This document shows positions 7,743 through 16,681 of a stretch of DNA of 64,000 bases, in pieces; position 1 is the stretch's first letter; each line of letters starts with the position of its first letter. The notes beneath the pieces were generated by a model. It did no database searches. It had not been told where the DNA came from and saw only the letters and a program-made list of their open reading frames with translations. The DNA is from Calditrichia bacterium (GTDB lineage Bacteria; Calditrichota; Calditrichia; RBG-13-44-9; J075). Location of the stretch: the NCBI GenBank assembly GCA_028284445.1, contig JANQRS010000030.1:39311-103310 (forward strand), in the 5' to 3' direction. A program made the translations under genes and the position numbers.

Positions 7743-9275
7743 ATGGCGCTCGAGCTTAACAACCATCTTTCGCTGGATGAATTAATTGACGTTGTTCGTA
7801 ACCAAACCCCTGTCGCTTTAGCCGACTCAGCCCGCGAACGGGTTGCTAACTGCCGCGCATATATCGAATCCATCCTCGAAGGTGATCGACCGGTATACGG
7901 GGTGACAACCGGTTTTGGCAAGTTCGCCAATGTGATCATTGATGCCGGAGAAGTAAAAGAGCTACAGCGGAATTTACTGTTGTCTCATGCCATTGGCGTT
8001 GGCGAGTCTTTTTCTACCGAAGTGGTTCGCGGGATGCTCTTGCTGCGAGCGCAATCGTTGGCATTCGGTAACTCCGGTGTTCGTCCGGTACTGATTGAAT
8101 ACTTGCTGGCTTTTCTCAATAATAATGTGCACCCGATTGTTCCCTCTCAGGGATCCGTTGGCGCTTCCGGTGATCTGGCGCCTCTCGCCCATATGTGTCT
8201 ACCCTTGATTGGGGAAGGGGAAGTTGAATACCATGGCAAAGTTATTTCCGGCGCCGAAGCCCTGAAGGCACTCGGGTTGAAGCCGATTGTTTTGGAAGCG
8301 AAAGAAGGGCTGGCGTTGATCAATGGTACTCAAGCGATGGCCAGCATGATGGCACTGTTGGTCTGGGATACGCGCCGCCTCTTTAAATCTGCTGATATTG
8401 CTGCTGCGCTGACTATCGAAGCTCTGAAGGCGAGCCATCAACCCTTTGATCCGGCGGTTACCCGCCTGCGTCCCCACCCTGGCGCGATACGCGTCTCGGA
8501 AAACATCGGACGCATTCTGCAAGATTCCGAAATTCAGCGCTCTCATATCAACTGCGATAAGGTCCAGGATGCCTATAGCATGCGTGCTGTTCCTCAGGTG
8601 CATGGTGCCTCAAGAGATGCACTAACACATGTTATCAGCATTGTTGAGCGGGAAATTAACAGCGTGACCGATAATCCGCTGATCATTTGGGAAGAAGACA
8701 AAATTATTTCTGCCGGAAATTTCCATGGCCAACCCCTGGCGCTTGCGGCAGATTATCTCGGAATAGCGATTGCTGAAATTGCCAATATCAGCGAACGGCG
8801 TATTGAGCAAATGTTGAATCCGGCGCTTTCCGGCCTTCCAGCCTTTCTGGCGGAACAAGGTGGACTGCATTCAGGATTGATGATCAGCCAGTACACAGCT
8901 GCCGCCCTGGTGAGTGAGAACAAAGTGCTCACGCATCCGGCATCGGTAGATTCGATACCGACCAGCGCCAATCAGGAAGATCATGTTTCGATGGGCACGC
9001 ATGCTGCACGCAAGGCTCGCTCGATTTTCGAAAATACCCTGGTGGTTATTGCCATAGAGCTGGTTTCCGGCGCTCAGGCGCTTGATTTCCAGAAACCGCT
9101 GGAGCCGGGGCAGGGGGTAGCGGCTGCTCATTGGCAGATACGTCAGCAGATTACCCATCTTGATCGCGACCGCTATTTGCGGCCGGAACTCGACAAAATA
9201 CGCATGTTGATCCGCTCCGGGGAACTGGTACGAGCGGTTGAGGATGTGGTTGGGCCGCTCAACTGGCAGGCTTGA
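7743..9275 (+). CDS. hutH: Histidine ammonia-lyase
   Basis: The enzyme converts L-histidine to urocanate and ammonia in the cytoplasm, the first step of histidine breakdown. The MIO cofactor triad Ala-Ser-Gly is at about residues 141-143 in 'GSVGASGDLAPLAHM'. 'NLLLSHAIGVGE' carries the Ser-His pair that favours histidine over tyrosine or phenylalanine, and 'NQEDHVSMGTHAARK' is also typical. I chose the ATG at 7743 over a GTG at 7731, because GGAG lies 6 nt upstream of the ATG and the 510-residue length fits the family. No other hut genes are in the window. Confidence 0.95.
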   Translation: MALELNNHLSLDELIDVVRNQTPVALADSARERVANCRAYIESILEGDRPVYGVTTGFGKFANVIIDAGEVKELQRNLLLSHAIGVGESFSTEVVRGMLLLRAQSLAFGNSGVRPVLIEYLLAFLNNNVHPIVPSQGSVGASGDLAPLAHMCLPLIGEGEVEYHGKVISGAEALKALGLKPIVLEAKEGLALINGTQAMASMMALLVWDTRRLFKSADIAAALTIEALKASHQPFDPAVTRLRPHPGAIRVSENIGRILQDSEIQRSHINCDKVQDAYSMRAVPQVHGASRDALTHVISIVEREINSVTDNPLIIWEEDKIISAGNFHGQPLALAADYLGIAIAEIANISERRIEQMLNPALSGLPAFLAEQGGLHSGLMISQYTAAALVSENKVLTHPASVDSIPTSANQEDHVSMGTHAARKARSIFENTLVVIAIELVSGAQALDFQKPLEPGQGVAAAHWQIRQQITHLDRDRYLRPELDKIRMLIRSGELVRAVEDVVGPLNWQA

Positions 9276-9308
9276 TCAAAGGCGGCAACCACTGCTTTAA
9301 CAATCTTC

Positions 9309-10544
9309 CTATTCTGCCAGCAATTTTTCTACAGTGGTGGTAAAACCGGCGATATGGCGTTCGTAATATTCACCGGTTCCCGGTCCACTGAAACCGGTAT
9401 GTATCTTTCGAACATTCCCTTTTTTATCCAGAAAGATTGTGGTGGGGTACGATATGACCTTGTTGAGCATCGGCAGGGTTTTGGCTGCCTTGACTTTATC
9501 GGATGAACCGGCAACCAGCAATTGATAGTCGATGTCAAATTTCTTGCCGAAGCGATCCACCTGAACCGCATCCCTGGCAAAGTCGTCATAATGTTCATAC
9601 ATCAGGCAGATAATTTCCAGACCCTGCTCGCGATATTTCTTGTAAAACGGGGAGAGAAATGCCGCTTTATCGTGGCAATTGGGACACCAACTCCCGCTCA
9701 AGACGACCAAAACCACCTTACCCTGATACATCTCGTCTTTTAAGCTAACCGGCTTTCCTTTGGAGTCCGGAAATGTAAAATCCAGACGATCGTAGCCATC
9801 CTTTATGTAGGTTAAAGCATACGGATCACTCAAGCTGGCATCGTCATTGCGTTCCGCTGTCCAGGTCTCATGCCACTTGGTCCCGGACCAGAAATCGCCT
9901 TCCAGAACGTTGTTATTGTTGAGCTTAGCGCGAAACAGGAAGGCATGGGCGCCATCGAAGCAAGACAGATGCATCACGCTGTCGTCTACAACGCCTTCAA
10001 GGAAACGGTAGTCGCCGGTTTCCGTAAGAAAGGTGCCGTAAACTTTCTTGCCTTGTTGTTTGAATTCCCCGATAGCCGGTGTCCGATTTCGGGAGGCGTC
10101 AAGAAAGGAAACCTGCCAACGACCGCTTACGTCAATAGCGGTTTTGCTCGTGCTTTCGGCAAAGCGCGCTTCATCAGCGAAGGTTGCTGTGAAGGGCATG
10201 ACCTGCTCATTTCCACCGCTTTTCACCAGTGTTAAGGTACCATCAATTCTATCGTTTTGGAGTTTACCTTGAATCGTAGAATTAAATGCCGGCAGGCGTA
10301 ATGCGAGTCCCTCCGGGCTAAAGGTCATTTCCTGAATCGGCACACGCTCTTCACCGTTGATTAATACGGCTTGACGTTGATCCCCTTCTCCTAAGAACTC
10401 GATGTGAAATGGCAACTCCCCGCCGGGAACTGTCACCGTAGCTCTCCAAAGGCCGGCGGCTGGAGTGTAATCAGCGGAGTTGTCGCAGCTACTCCATAGC
10501 AGCATTGCCATCATAAATACCAAAAGGGTTACCGGACGAATCAT
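9309..10544 (-). CDS. TlpA-like thioredoxin-fold lipoprotein
   Basis: The 411-residue product has a lipobox (Cys20 in 'LLWSSC') and a C-terminal thioredoxin/TlpA domain from about residue 255. The redox motif is WCPNC (Cys287, Cys290), and there is a cis-Pro region 'ISYPTTIFLDKKGNV'. The N-terminal 230 residues are beta-rich and resemble the DUF4369-like extensions of Bacteroidota TlpA proteins, though I am less sure of that. The likely role is thiol-disulfide exchange in the periplasm. It converges with hutH and has no operon partner. Confidence 0.88.
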   Translation of the reverse strand: MIRPVTLLVFMMAMLLWSSCDNSADYTPAAGLWRATVTVPGGELPFHIEFLGEGDQRQAVLINGEERVPIQEMTFSPEGLALRLPAFNSTIQGKLQNDRIDGTLTLVKSGGNEQVMPFTATFADEARFAESTSKTAIDVSGRWQVSFLDASRNRTPAIGEFKQQGKKVYGTFLTETGDYRFLEGVVDDSVMHLSCFDGAHAFLFRAKLNNNNVLEGDFWSGTKWHETWTAERNDDASLSDPYALTYIKDGYDRLDFTFPDSKGKPVSLKDEMYQGKVVLVVLSGSWCPNCHDKAAFLSPFYKKYREQGLEIICLMYEHYDDFARDAVQVDRFGKKFDIDYQLLVAGSSDKVKAAKTLPMLNKVISYPTTIFLDKKGNVRKIHTGFSGPGTGEYYERHIAGFTTTVEKLLAE

Positions 10545-10755
10545 ATGAATTCCTTCTTTTACTAAGATTCGGAAATTTAGCGAAGTGTCTTCACAAAAAA
10601 AAATCTACTTTGCAGGCGGGATATCCGTATTGCGATCAGAGTAGCCTGCTTTTTTCTTCCGCGAATGCTGTATAGATTCGTACAGGAATTGCCGATAATC
10701 GACTCAGGCAGTGGAACCACTTTTGTTGATAAACGGAAAGCGATTAGAGCAAGCC

Positions 10756-12132
10756 ATGAATGTTGAAGCGGAGAATGAGTGCGCGATGTGGCGAGAATTC
10801 CCCACATCGCTTAAGCCGGTATTCCTGGTTGGTTTGCTGATCTGGTTCTTCTTTAGCAGCTTGCAAGCCAGGCAAAGTAACATTTACTATGTCGACAAAA
10901 ATCATCCCTCCAGTTCAGATAGCAATCCCGGTACACTTGCCCTGCCGTGGCTCACCATTCAAAAGGGGATTGACGAGGCCGTTGCCGGGGATTCAGTGCT
11001 GGTTCGGGCTGGTACCTATTTCGAATCCCTGGCGATGCAGCAATCCGGCACTGCCGGTGCATATATTGTGCTGATGGCTTATCCCGGTGAGGTGCCGGTT
11101 GTTGACGGTAGCAGCAGCAGTGATGATAAGCTGGTAGATTGGACCAGCCAGCGCCCGGACTATATTGTTTTTGACGGATTTGATGTGCGCAACGGCGCCG
11201 GATGGGGGATTTGGGTCAATGGATCGAATAACGTCATCAAGAACTGCCGGGTATATGACAACGGGCGCATTGAACCCCAGGCAAGCGGAATTCTCGTCAT
11301 TTCATCCAGCAACAACATCATCCGCTCCAATGAGGTTTTTCGAAATGCCTGGAATGGGATTAATTGTGAAAGCACGACCGGCACTATTATTCGCCATAAC
11401 CACATCTTCGACAATTCGCTTCATGCGGGCATCAATATTTTCCCGATTACCAGCGGTACTCAGGATATGGAGTCCGGCAATCATATTCGCTACAACGTGA
11501 TTTCCGGGAATGAGACCGGTATTTACGCCCGCTATCAGGAGGATAATGATATCATCGGGAATCTGATATACGACAATCTGGAGAATGGTATCTTTTTTCA
11601 CCAACACCCCAGTGGCCCAACTGTCTACGAGGCTCGAACGAGAGTCTACAATAACACCGTGGTGGGAAATGGACTAAACGGTCTGCGAAATGCCAACGCA
11701 ACGCACCTGGATATTCGAAATAACTGCTTTGCCTACAATTCTACCAAGAACGCCACCTATGAAATTAACATTGCTGCATCAGTATTGACCGGACATACCA
11801 TTGATTATAACAGCTATTTCGGAGAAGTCGATAATGTGGTTTTTTGGGCCGGCACACAATATGGGGTGATCGGGTTTCGCAATGCCACCGGTTACGAAAG
11901 TAACGGCCTGAGTAGTGAACCACAGTTTGTCAATCGTGCTGTCGGCAACTATCGCCCCCTGGAAAGTAGTCCCCTGATCGACAATGGTCTCGACCTCTAT
12001 ACGGAGGGGGTAACAGTGGATTTAAATGCGCTTCCGAGACCGCAGGGAAGTGGCTTCGATATCGGCGCATACGAATTTGAAGTCGATTTGACCGCTCCCG
12101 CAGTGCCTGTGAACGTCCGGATACGGCCGTGA
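10756..12132 (+). CDS. Secreted right-handed parallel beta-helix protein
   Basis: The product has a hydrophobic export segment ('VFLVGLLIWFFFSSLQA') followed by 'IYYVDKNHPSSSDSNPGT', the usual start of DUF1565/pectate-lyase-like beta-helix proteins. Repeated rungs of the PbH1 type follow, such as 'NNIIRSNEVFRNAWNGI', 'GNHIRYNVISGNETGIY' and 'NDIIGNLIYDNLENGIF'. Such proteins bind or cleave polysaccharides at the cell surface, but no catalytic residues are assigned. It ends 'TAPAVPVNVRIRP' with no T9SS domain. The start is uncertain: GTG 10711, ATG 10756 and ATG 10786 are all possible. It converges with the exopolysaccharide operon. Confidence 0.82.
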   Translation: MNVEAENECAMWREFPTSLKPVFLVGLLIWFFFSSLQARQSNIYYVDKNHPSSSDSNPGTLALPWLTIQKGIDEAVAGDSVLVRAGTYFESLAMQQSGTAGAYIVLMAYPGEVPVVDGSSSSDDKLVDWTSQRPDYIVFDGFDVRNGAGWGIWVNGSNNVIKNCRVYDNGRIEPQASGILVISSSNNIIRSNEVFRNAWNGINCESTTGTIIRHNHIFDNSLHAGINIFPITSGTQDMESGNHIRYNVISGNETGIYARYQEDNDIIGNLIYDNLENGIFFHQHPSGPTVYEARTRVYNNTVVGNGLNGLRNANATHLDIRNNCFAYNSTKNATYEINIAASVLTGHTIDYNSYFGEVDNVVFWAGTQYGVIGFRNATGYESNGLSSEPQFVNRAVGNYRPLESSPLIDNGLDLYTEGVTVDLNALPRPQGSGFDIGAYEFEVDLTAPAVPVNVRIRP

Positions 12133-12143
12133 GGGGGGAGAGG

Positions 12144-12176
12144 ATTGAGATTGAAGAATGAAGATTGAAGATTGAA
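12144..12176. repeat. GAAGATT short-tandem repeat after a stop codon
   Basis: Tandem ATTGAAGATTGAAG units follow the beta-helix gene stop. A very similar tract lies at 44497-44532, also just after a stop codon, so this is a dispersed low-complexity intergenic element. Confidence 0.6.
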
Positions 12177-12286
12177 AAGATGGTCGGCCGTCGCAGGGTC
12201 GGAAAGAAAGTAACAGTGGCAGTGGCACTTGGCAGTAAACTTCTATTATTGCAGTTTCAGATTTGCCTAGTTGCCTATTTACCCAT

Positions 12287-13504
12287 TTAATACCTGCGAT
12301 AAAGCTGCAGATAGGCAAAAATAAACATAGCGCCACTGAGCTGGCCGGGGCGAAAGATGGTCGTTTCCAGAAAGTTCATTATCAAAACTGCCAGTACAAC
12401 CCACTTCCAGAAAAATTCACGGTTTAGCCTCAATAAATTACGGCAGTACCAACAGATTGCGGCGAGGAAAAAGCCGAACCCCACCATCCCGGTTTCATTG
12501 ATTATATCCAGGTATCCCATATGCGATTGTTTCGGTAACCAGACGAACTGCTGGTATATGTCCATCACGGCTGTATTTTCAACGATCCAAAATCCTGCAA
12601 AGCCACAGCCAAACCAGAAATGATTGGCTATTTCATACGAAATAGCACTCCAGAGAAATGTCCGTCCGGTAAATGTCATATCGCGTTGAGCCCCGGATGC
12701 CATGCTGTCGAGAAGGTCTGGTGCCAGGTAAATGATGGAAAGCACAACAGCAGCTACTGCCGCCAGACTGCTGAGACTAAGAAAGCGCCCAATTGCCGCA
12801 GATTTAAAAAGGCGATGATTAAACCACATTAAAGCAGCGAGTCCGGTGATTATGGTCAGCGTCAGAATGCCGGTCATGCTCTCTGCGCCGAAGAGCAGTG
12901 CCAGGGCGATAATTAGCATACCGAAGGCGATGATGCGTTCGCGTTGAGTCGAAGCAATGCGCAGGCAGTAAAACCAGATCATGGCATTGAGCAGACTAAC
13001 CTGTCCCAGGTGATTCTTGTGCGAAGCGAGTCCACGCCAGGTCATAAACTTGATGTCAATGGCGCCCGGGATAAACATCACTGAAAGAATTGATAGAATC
13101 AGGTAGACAGATAGAATCCGTTTCAGAATGCCCAACAGTTGTTTTTCAGATTGGATGTATAAAATCGTGACGTGGCATACCATCACAATCGTAACCACTT
13201 GAAATAGCCGTTTGATAGAAATGATGCTGAAATCCGACCAGGCAATTGTGATGACGCTCCAGCAAAGAAATAGCGTCAGAAATTTCTCGCGGCGGATCGT
13301 GTCCCATAGTTGCTGCCAACGCGGAAGAAGCACCAATAGCGATAGCAAAAAGATGGAGACGTAAACCAGCTGATTGATAATGTTTGATTCAGTGTAGTCA
13401 ACATTCAAATTCTCCGGACGAAATGGTACTGATGTCCCGAAGAAGGAGAAAAACACGAAGAGGTTAATGGCGACAAGGGCCGTTTTGTTGTAATTGATTC
13501 TCAA
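12287..13504 (-). CDS. O-antigen ligase / Wzy-like polysaccharide polymerase
   Basis: This 405-residue integral membrane protein has about ten to twelve hydrophobic segments. The signature block is 'TWRGLASHKNHLGQVSLL', with a large periplasmic loop around 'GRTFLWSAISYEIANHFWFGCGFAGFW', both typical of the O-antigen ligase/polymerase family. It probably joins repeat units of the exopolysaccharide. The start is TTG at 13504, directly after the TGA of the upstream glycosyltransferase, so translation is likely coupled. It is the last gene of the minus-strand polysaccharide operon. Confidence 0.85.
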   Translation of the reverse strand: MRINYNKTALVAINLFVFFSFFGTSVPFRPENLNVDYTESNIINQLVYVSIFLLSLLVLLPRWQQLWDTIRREKFLTLFLCWSVITIAWSDFSIISIKRLFQVVTIVMVCHVTILYIQSEKQLLGILKRILSVYLILSILSVMFIPGAIDIKFMTWRGLASHKNHLGQVSLLNAMIWFYCLRIASTQRERIIAFGMLIIALALLFGAESMTGILTLTIITGLAALMWFNHRLFKSAAIGRFLSLSSLAAVAAVVLSIIYLAPDLLDSMASGAQRDMTFTGRTFLWSAISYEIANHFWFGCGFAGFWIVENTAVMDIYQQFVWLPKQSHMGYLDIINETGMVGFGFFLAAICWYCRNLLRLNREFFWKWVVLAVLIMNFLETTIFRPGQLSGAMFIFAYLQLYRRY

Positions 13505-14425
13505 TCAAGCATACTCCTGGTAGCTAATACCGAGAAAGGCCACACATTTTCCGGTATTGGCCGCTAGCTTCAGCAACCAATGAAAGCGGCGGCTGGGATT
13601 GAAAACAGACACCACCATTAGTAAAAAGCTGATGATGCCGAAGGCCGCGGCGCGCAAGAAATAGCGCGATTTGGACCAGCTCTCTTTTTGCTTTTTGAGT
13701 TCAAATGTCACCTTCGTATATGCATTCCCAACCCGGAATGCCCGCCGTAATAGCCAGTTCACGTTGGCTCTTTCTTTTGGTACAAATTCGACGGTCAGCG
13801 CTTCATAGCTGTTCACGAAGCGAGCGCCATTGTCCTTCAGTTGATTAAAAAGCCGCGAATCTTCCCCGCCGGATGTGCCATACTGCGGGTCGAATGGGCC
13901 CGGCACTGTCGAGAGCAAGTCTCGCTTAATGAGACAGTTGCCAGCCCTTAAACTATGGGCCTCGCTGCCGGTTTTGGGGGCGGGGCGGTTAAAGAGATAG
14001 CAATTGCGAATCCAATCGGGCACGTCAGCAGGGAAATCACTAATTACCCGGCCAAAAACGCCGTCGGCCTGATAGGTCTTTTGCGCTTCCAGCAGTTTCT
14101 TTATCCATTCTATATCTGCGGTTTCATCATCATCGATAAAGCAGATGAGGTCGCCGCTGGCGTTTTTCACACCTATATTGCGCGTGAGACTGATATTTTT
14201 CTCCGGTTGGGCGTAGTAGTGCAACGGCCATTGTGCGGAGGCTGCAACATCCATGCAAACGGCCGCTGCAGCGCGAGCCGGGTCGTTGTCTACCACAATG
14301 ATTTCCAGATCGATATCTGCTGGCAGAGATTGCTCAAAAAGGCTGGTCAGTAATTTTCGCAGCAACTCCGGTCGCCGATAGGTGGCGATACACACGGAAC
14401 AAAGCGTCCTGGCTTGCTTTTTCAT
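13505..14425 (-). CDS. Family 2 glycosyltransferase
   Basis: The 306-residue GT-A fold enzyme starts with 'CSVCIATYRRPELLRKLLTSL' and has the metal/nucleotide-binding 'LICFIDDDETAD' (DDD in place of DXD) at about residues 90-100. 'YGTSGGEDSRLFNQL' carries the usual acceptor-side ED. It would add a sugar to the lipid-linked repeat unit at the inner membrane. The start has AAAGGA upstream. It lies in the operon between the flippase and the polymerase. Confidence 0.9.
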   Translation of the reverse strand: MKKQARTLCSVCIATYRRPELLRKLLTSLFEQSLPADIDLEIIVVDNDPARAAAAVCMDVAASAQWPLHYYAQPEKNISLTRNIGVKNASGDLICFIDDDETADIEWIKKLLEAQKTYQADGVFGRVISDFPADVPDWIRNCYLFNRPAPKTGSEAHSLRAGNCLIKRDLLSTVPGPFDPQYGTSGGEDSRLFNQLKDNGARFVNSYEALTVEFVPKERANVNWLLRRAFRVGNAYTKVTFELKKQKESWSKSRYFLRAAAFGIISFLLMVVSVFNPSRRFHWLLKLAANTGKCVAFLGISYQEYA

Positions 14426-14440
14426 GATACATCCTTTCTA

Positions 14441-15709
14441 TCAAATCGTTCGCAACCGGCGCAGTAGTTGAAACCAAAGCAGAATGGCAAAAAGCACTTC
14501 TCCAGCCAGCAAAGCGCCGAGCGCTCCGGATATTCCATATTGCTGAATCAAAACAACCGCCAGTGCAATCGTTACAAACATGGTAATAATATTGGCCTGG
14601 GCGAGAATTTTGAACTGCTTCAAAACCTGTAGCCCAAGGCTGGCATTTGTGCGGAGAAATCCGACGGCAAAAATGCCACCCCAGAGCGCGACATATCGAA
14701 TACTGTCCGCATATTTTTCTGTAAAAAGCCAGGCCGTTAGATACTCGCCGAAGGTATTGATGATGAAAACATAGAGTATGATAATGGTTCCCAAACCACC
14801 GGCAGCGATCAATAACTCGCGCTTGTATCGTTTGAGTTCGCCGGCTTCGCGCAGGCGCACGCCATGGGGACGGGATACCTGACCCCATCCGGCAGTAATC
14901 AAGACGAAGGGGGTCAGGAAAAGCCTGGAAGCAGTGGCATCCGCTGCTGCATGGCTGCCTATCATAAACCCGAGCAGGTAGAGATAGCAGTAGCGCTGAA
15001 TATGCGTGGTAATGACGCCGACCAGCGCCCATTTGCCCATCTGCCAGTTTTCCTGATAGCTGGCCTTGATTTGGCCACTGCTGCCGGAGATTGGTATGCC
15101 CGGCTGCCTGGCACCGCAGGCAATCAGGGCTGCGAAACCGATGAAGAGAAAAATCGCGGCGACGGATATGATGTTCATGGCGACTGCAAGTCCAATCAGC
15201 GAGACGTAGAGGACAGCGTAGCGAATATCGAGCTTCAACACCCTGAGCGGCATCTCTTCTGCATAATAGAAAGCGCGAAAAAATTCGCGATACAGGATGC
15301 CGATGATCGCCAGGCTGACAGCCGCAATAATTGTCGCTTGCTCTGTGTTAAGATCAAGCATATACCATAGACCGCCGACCGTTACCCCGAGAACTGAAAG
15401 CGGAAAGATGAGCCGATATTGTCCGCGGAACAGGGCGTTGGCATGCTCGAGGTAGCCCTGACGGCTTTTGCTGCCGTAAAGGACTGTGAGTGGCGTGGTG
15501 ACCAGGGCATTTTGCAATGAAACAACCAGCAAGGAAACCGAAATTGCAATCGAGTAATATCCGAAGGTCGTTTTTGCCGCCGTTTTGATCAGCACAATGG
15601 TAGCCAGGAAATTTAGCGCCGAAAGCAGGCCCTGGTCCATCAAGGCCACAATGCTTTTCCTAAATAGCGGTTTTGCCGCGATTTGTTGTATTTGAACTGC
15701 GATTCTCAA
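14441..15709 (-). CDS. Wzx-like polysaccharide flippase
   Basis: The 422-residue product has about twelve hydrophobic segments and the start 'ALMDQGLLSALNFLATIVLIK', as in MOP-superfamily O-antigen translocases. It would flip the lipid-linked repeat unit across the inner membrane. The open frame overlaps the upstream glycosyltransferase by 50 bp. A start at the Met in 'ALMDQG' (about 15640) would remove the overlap, so the true start is uncertain. Its partner is the polymerase at 12287-13504. Confidence 0.85.
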   Translation of the reverse strand: MRIAVQIQQIAAKPLFRKSIVALMDQGLLSALNFLATIVLIKTAAKTTFGYYSIAISVSLLVVSLQNALVTTPLTVLYGSKSRQGYLEHANALFRGQYRLIFPLSVLGVTVGGLWYMLDLNTEQATIIAAVSLAIIGILYREFFRAFYYAEEMPLRVLKLDIRYAVLYVSLIGLAVAMNIISVAAIFLFIGFAALIACGARQPGIPISGSSGQIKASYQENWQMGKWALVGVITTHIQRYCYLYLLGFMIGSHAAADATASRLFLTPFVLITAGWGQVSRPHGVRLREAGELKRYKRELLIAAGGLGTIIILYVFIINTFGEYLTAWLFTEKYADSIRYVALWGGIFAVGFLRTNASLGLQVLKQFKILAQANIITMFVTIALAVVLIQQYGISGALGALLAGEVLFAILLWFQLLRRLRTI

Positions 15710-16646
15710 TGTGAACAGGCTCTTTTGACTTTAGTGGTTGATGCACCTTGCTATCGAGCGTTGATGCAACTGTTGCGCTGCGGCCGCGCAGGTCTCCCTG
15801 CCGTAATCGCTGCAGCTGCTCTTCCTGAATGAACGAGACAAATTGCTGATTTACCTGGCGCGGCTCTGCGCGCAATTGCGCCCAAACATAGCCGGCCAGC
15901 CAGGCAATGCCGCCGATGACGTACGGGCGATTACGAAAATCACGGATTGTCCGCAGTGACTCGAAAAGCGGGTGGTATCCGAGAGAATAGTCTTTGATTC
16001 CCGACTTGAATTTTGTTGCCAGCGGGTGACGCGTTGCGCTGCCGGTTTGACGGTAATGAAATACTTCGATGTCCGGAAAGCTCTGCACCTGCCAGCCATA
16101 CATCCTGGCCATCGTTTCGGCAACCGCGTCTATACCGCCATTGGGCATGGCTCGATATCCGCCGATATCATGAAAGCAATCGCGGCGGAAGAGCTGAACC
16201 GCACCGGCTACGCTGTTTTCTGCGCGTTTCATCTGCACAAAATCGCCGTCGCGCAGGTCCTTCCTGACACCTCCGGCGATGCCCAGCTTCGTATTCGCGG
16301 CAAAGGCCTGCAGAATTTTGTGATAGTAATTCACGCCAAAAGCAATGTCGGCGTCCAGATTGCCGATAAAGTCGTATTTCAGCCCGGCGAGATAGCGATA
16401 TCCCATGTTAAATGCATCGACTTTTGCCGCAAAACTGCGATTGCTCTGCCCTTGCTTGCACAATAATTTGATAAACGGGTATTCCCTTGCATAACGGGCA
16501 ACAATCTGTTCGGTCGTGTCTGTTGAACGATCACTGACTACCACCCACTTAATGGGGCGGTGGGTTTGATGAACGACCGAAAGAATCGTTCGTTCAATAA
16601 ATTCAGCCTCATTATGGGCGGGAGTGACCAATACATAAGATGTCAT
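15660..16646 (-). CDS. Family 2 glycosyltransferase
   Basis: The 328-residue GT-A enzyme begins 'YVLVTPAHNEAEFIERTILSVV'. It has 'DFIGNLDADIAFG' as the DXD-type motif at about residues 95-105, and 'GGIDAVAETMARMYGW' in the acceptor region. It belongs to the operon and probably extends the repeat unit. The last 15 residues overlap the flippase frame and are low in complexity. Confidence 0.9.
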   Translation of the reverse strand: MTSYVLVTPAHNEAEFIERTILSVVHQTHRPIKWVVVSDRSTDTTEQIVARYAREYPFIKLLCKQGQSNRSFAAKVDAFNMGYRYLAGLKYDFIGNLDADIAFGVNYYHKILQAFAANTKLGIAGGVRKDLRDGDFVQMKRAENSVAGAVQLFRRDCFHDIGGYRAMPNGGIDAVAETMARMYGWQVQSFPDIEVFHYRQTGSATRHPLATKFKSGIKDYSLGYHPLFESLRTIRDFRNRPYVIGGIAWLAGYVWAQLRAEPRQVNQQFVSFIQEEQLQRLRQGDLRGRSATVASTLDSKVHQPLKSKEPVHIENRSSNTTNRGKTAI

Positions 16647-16681
16647 CCTTCCAACTCCTTCTCCGTTTCAAGCCTGATTCC

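Noticed and set aside
7743..9275. Tyrosine or phenylalanine ammonia-lyase instead of HutH
   Set aside because: The 'SHAIGVGE' selectivity region and 'NQEDHVSMG' block are those of histidine ammonia-lyase.
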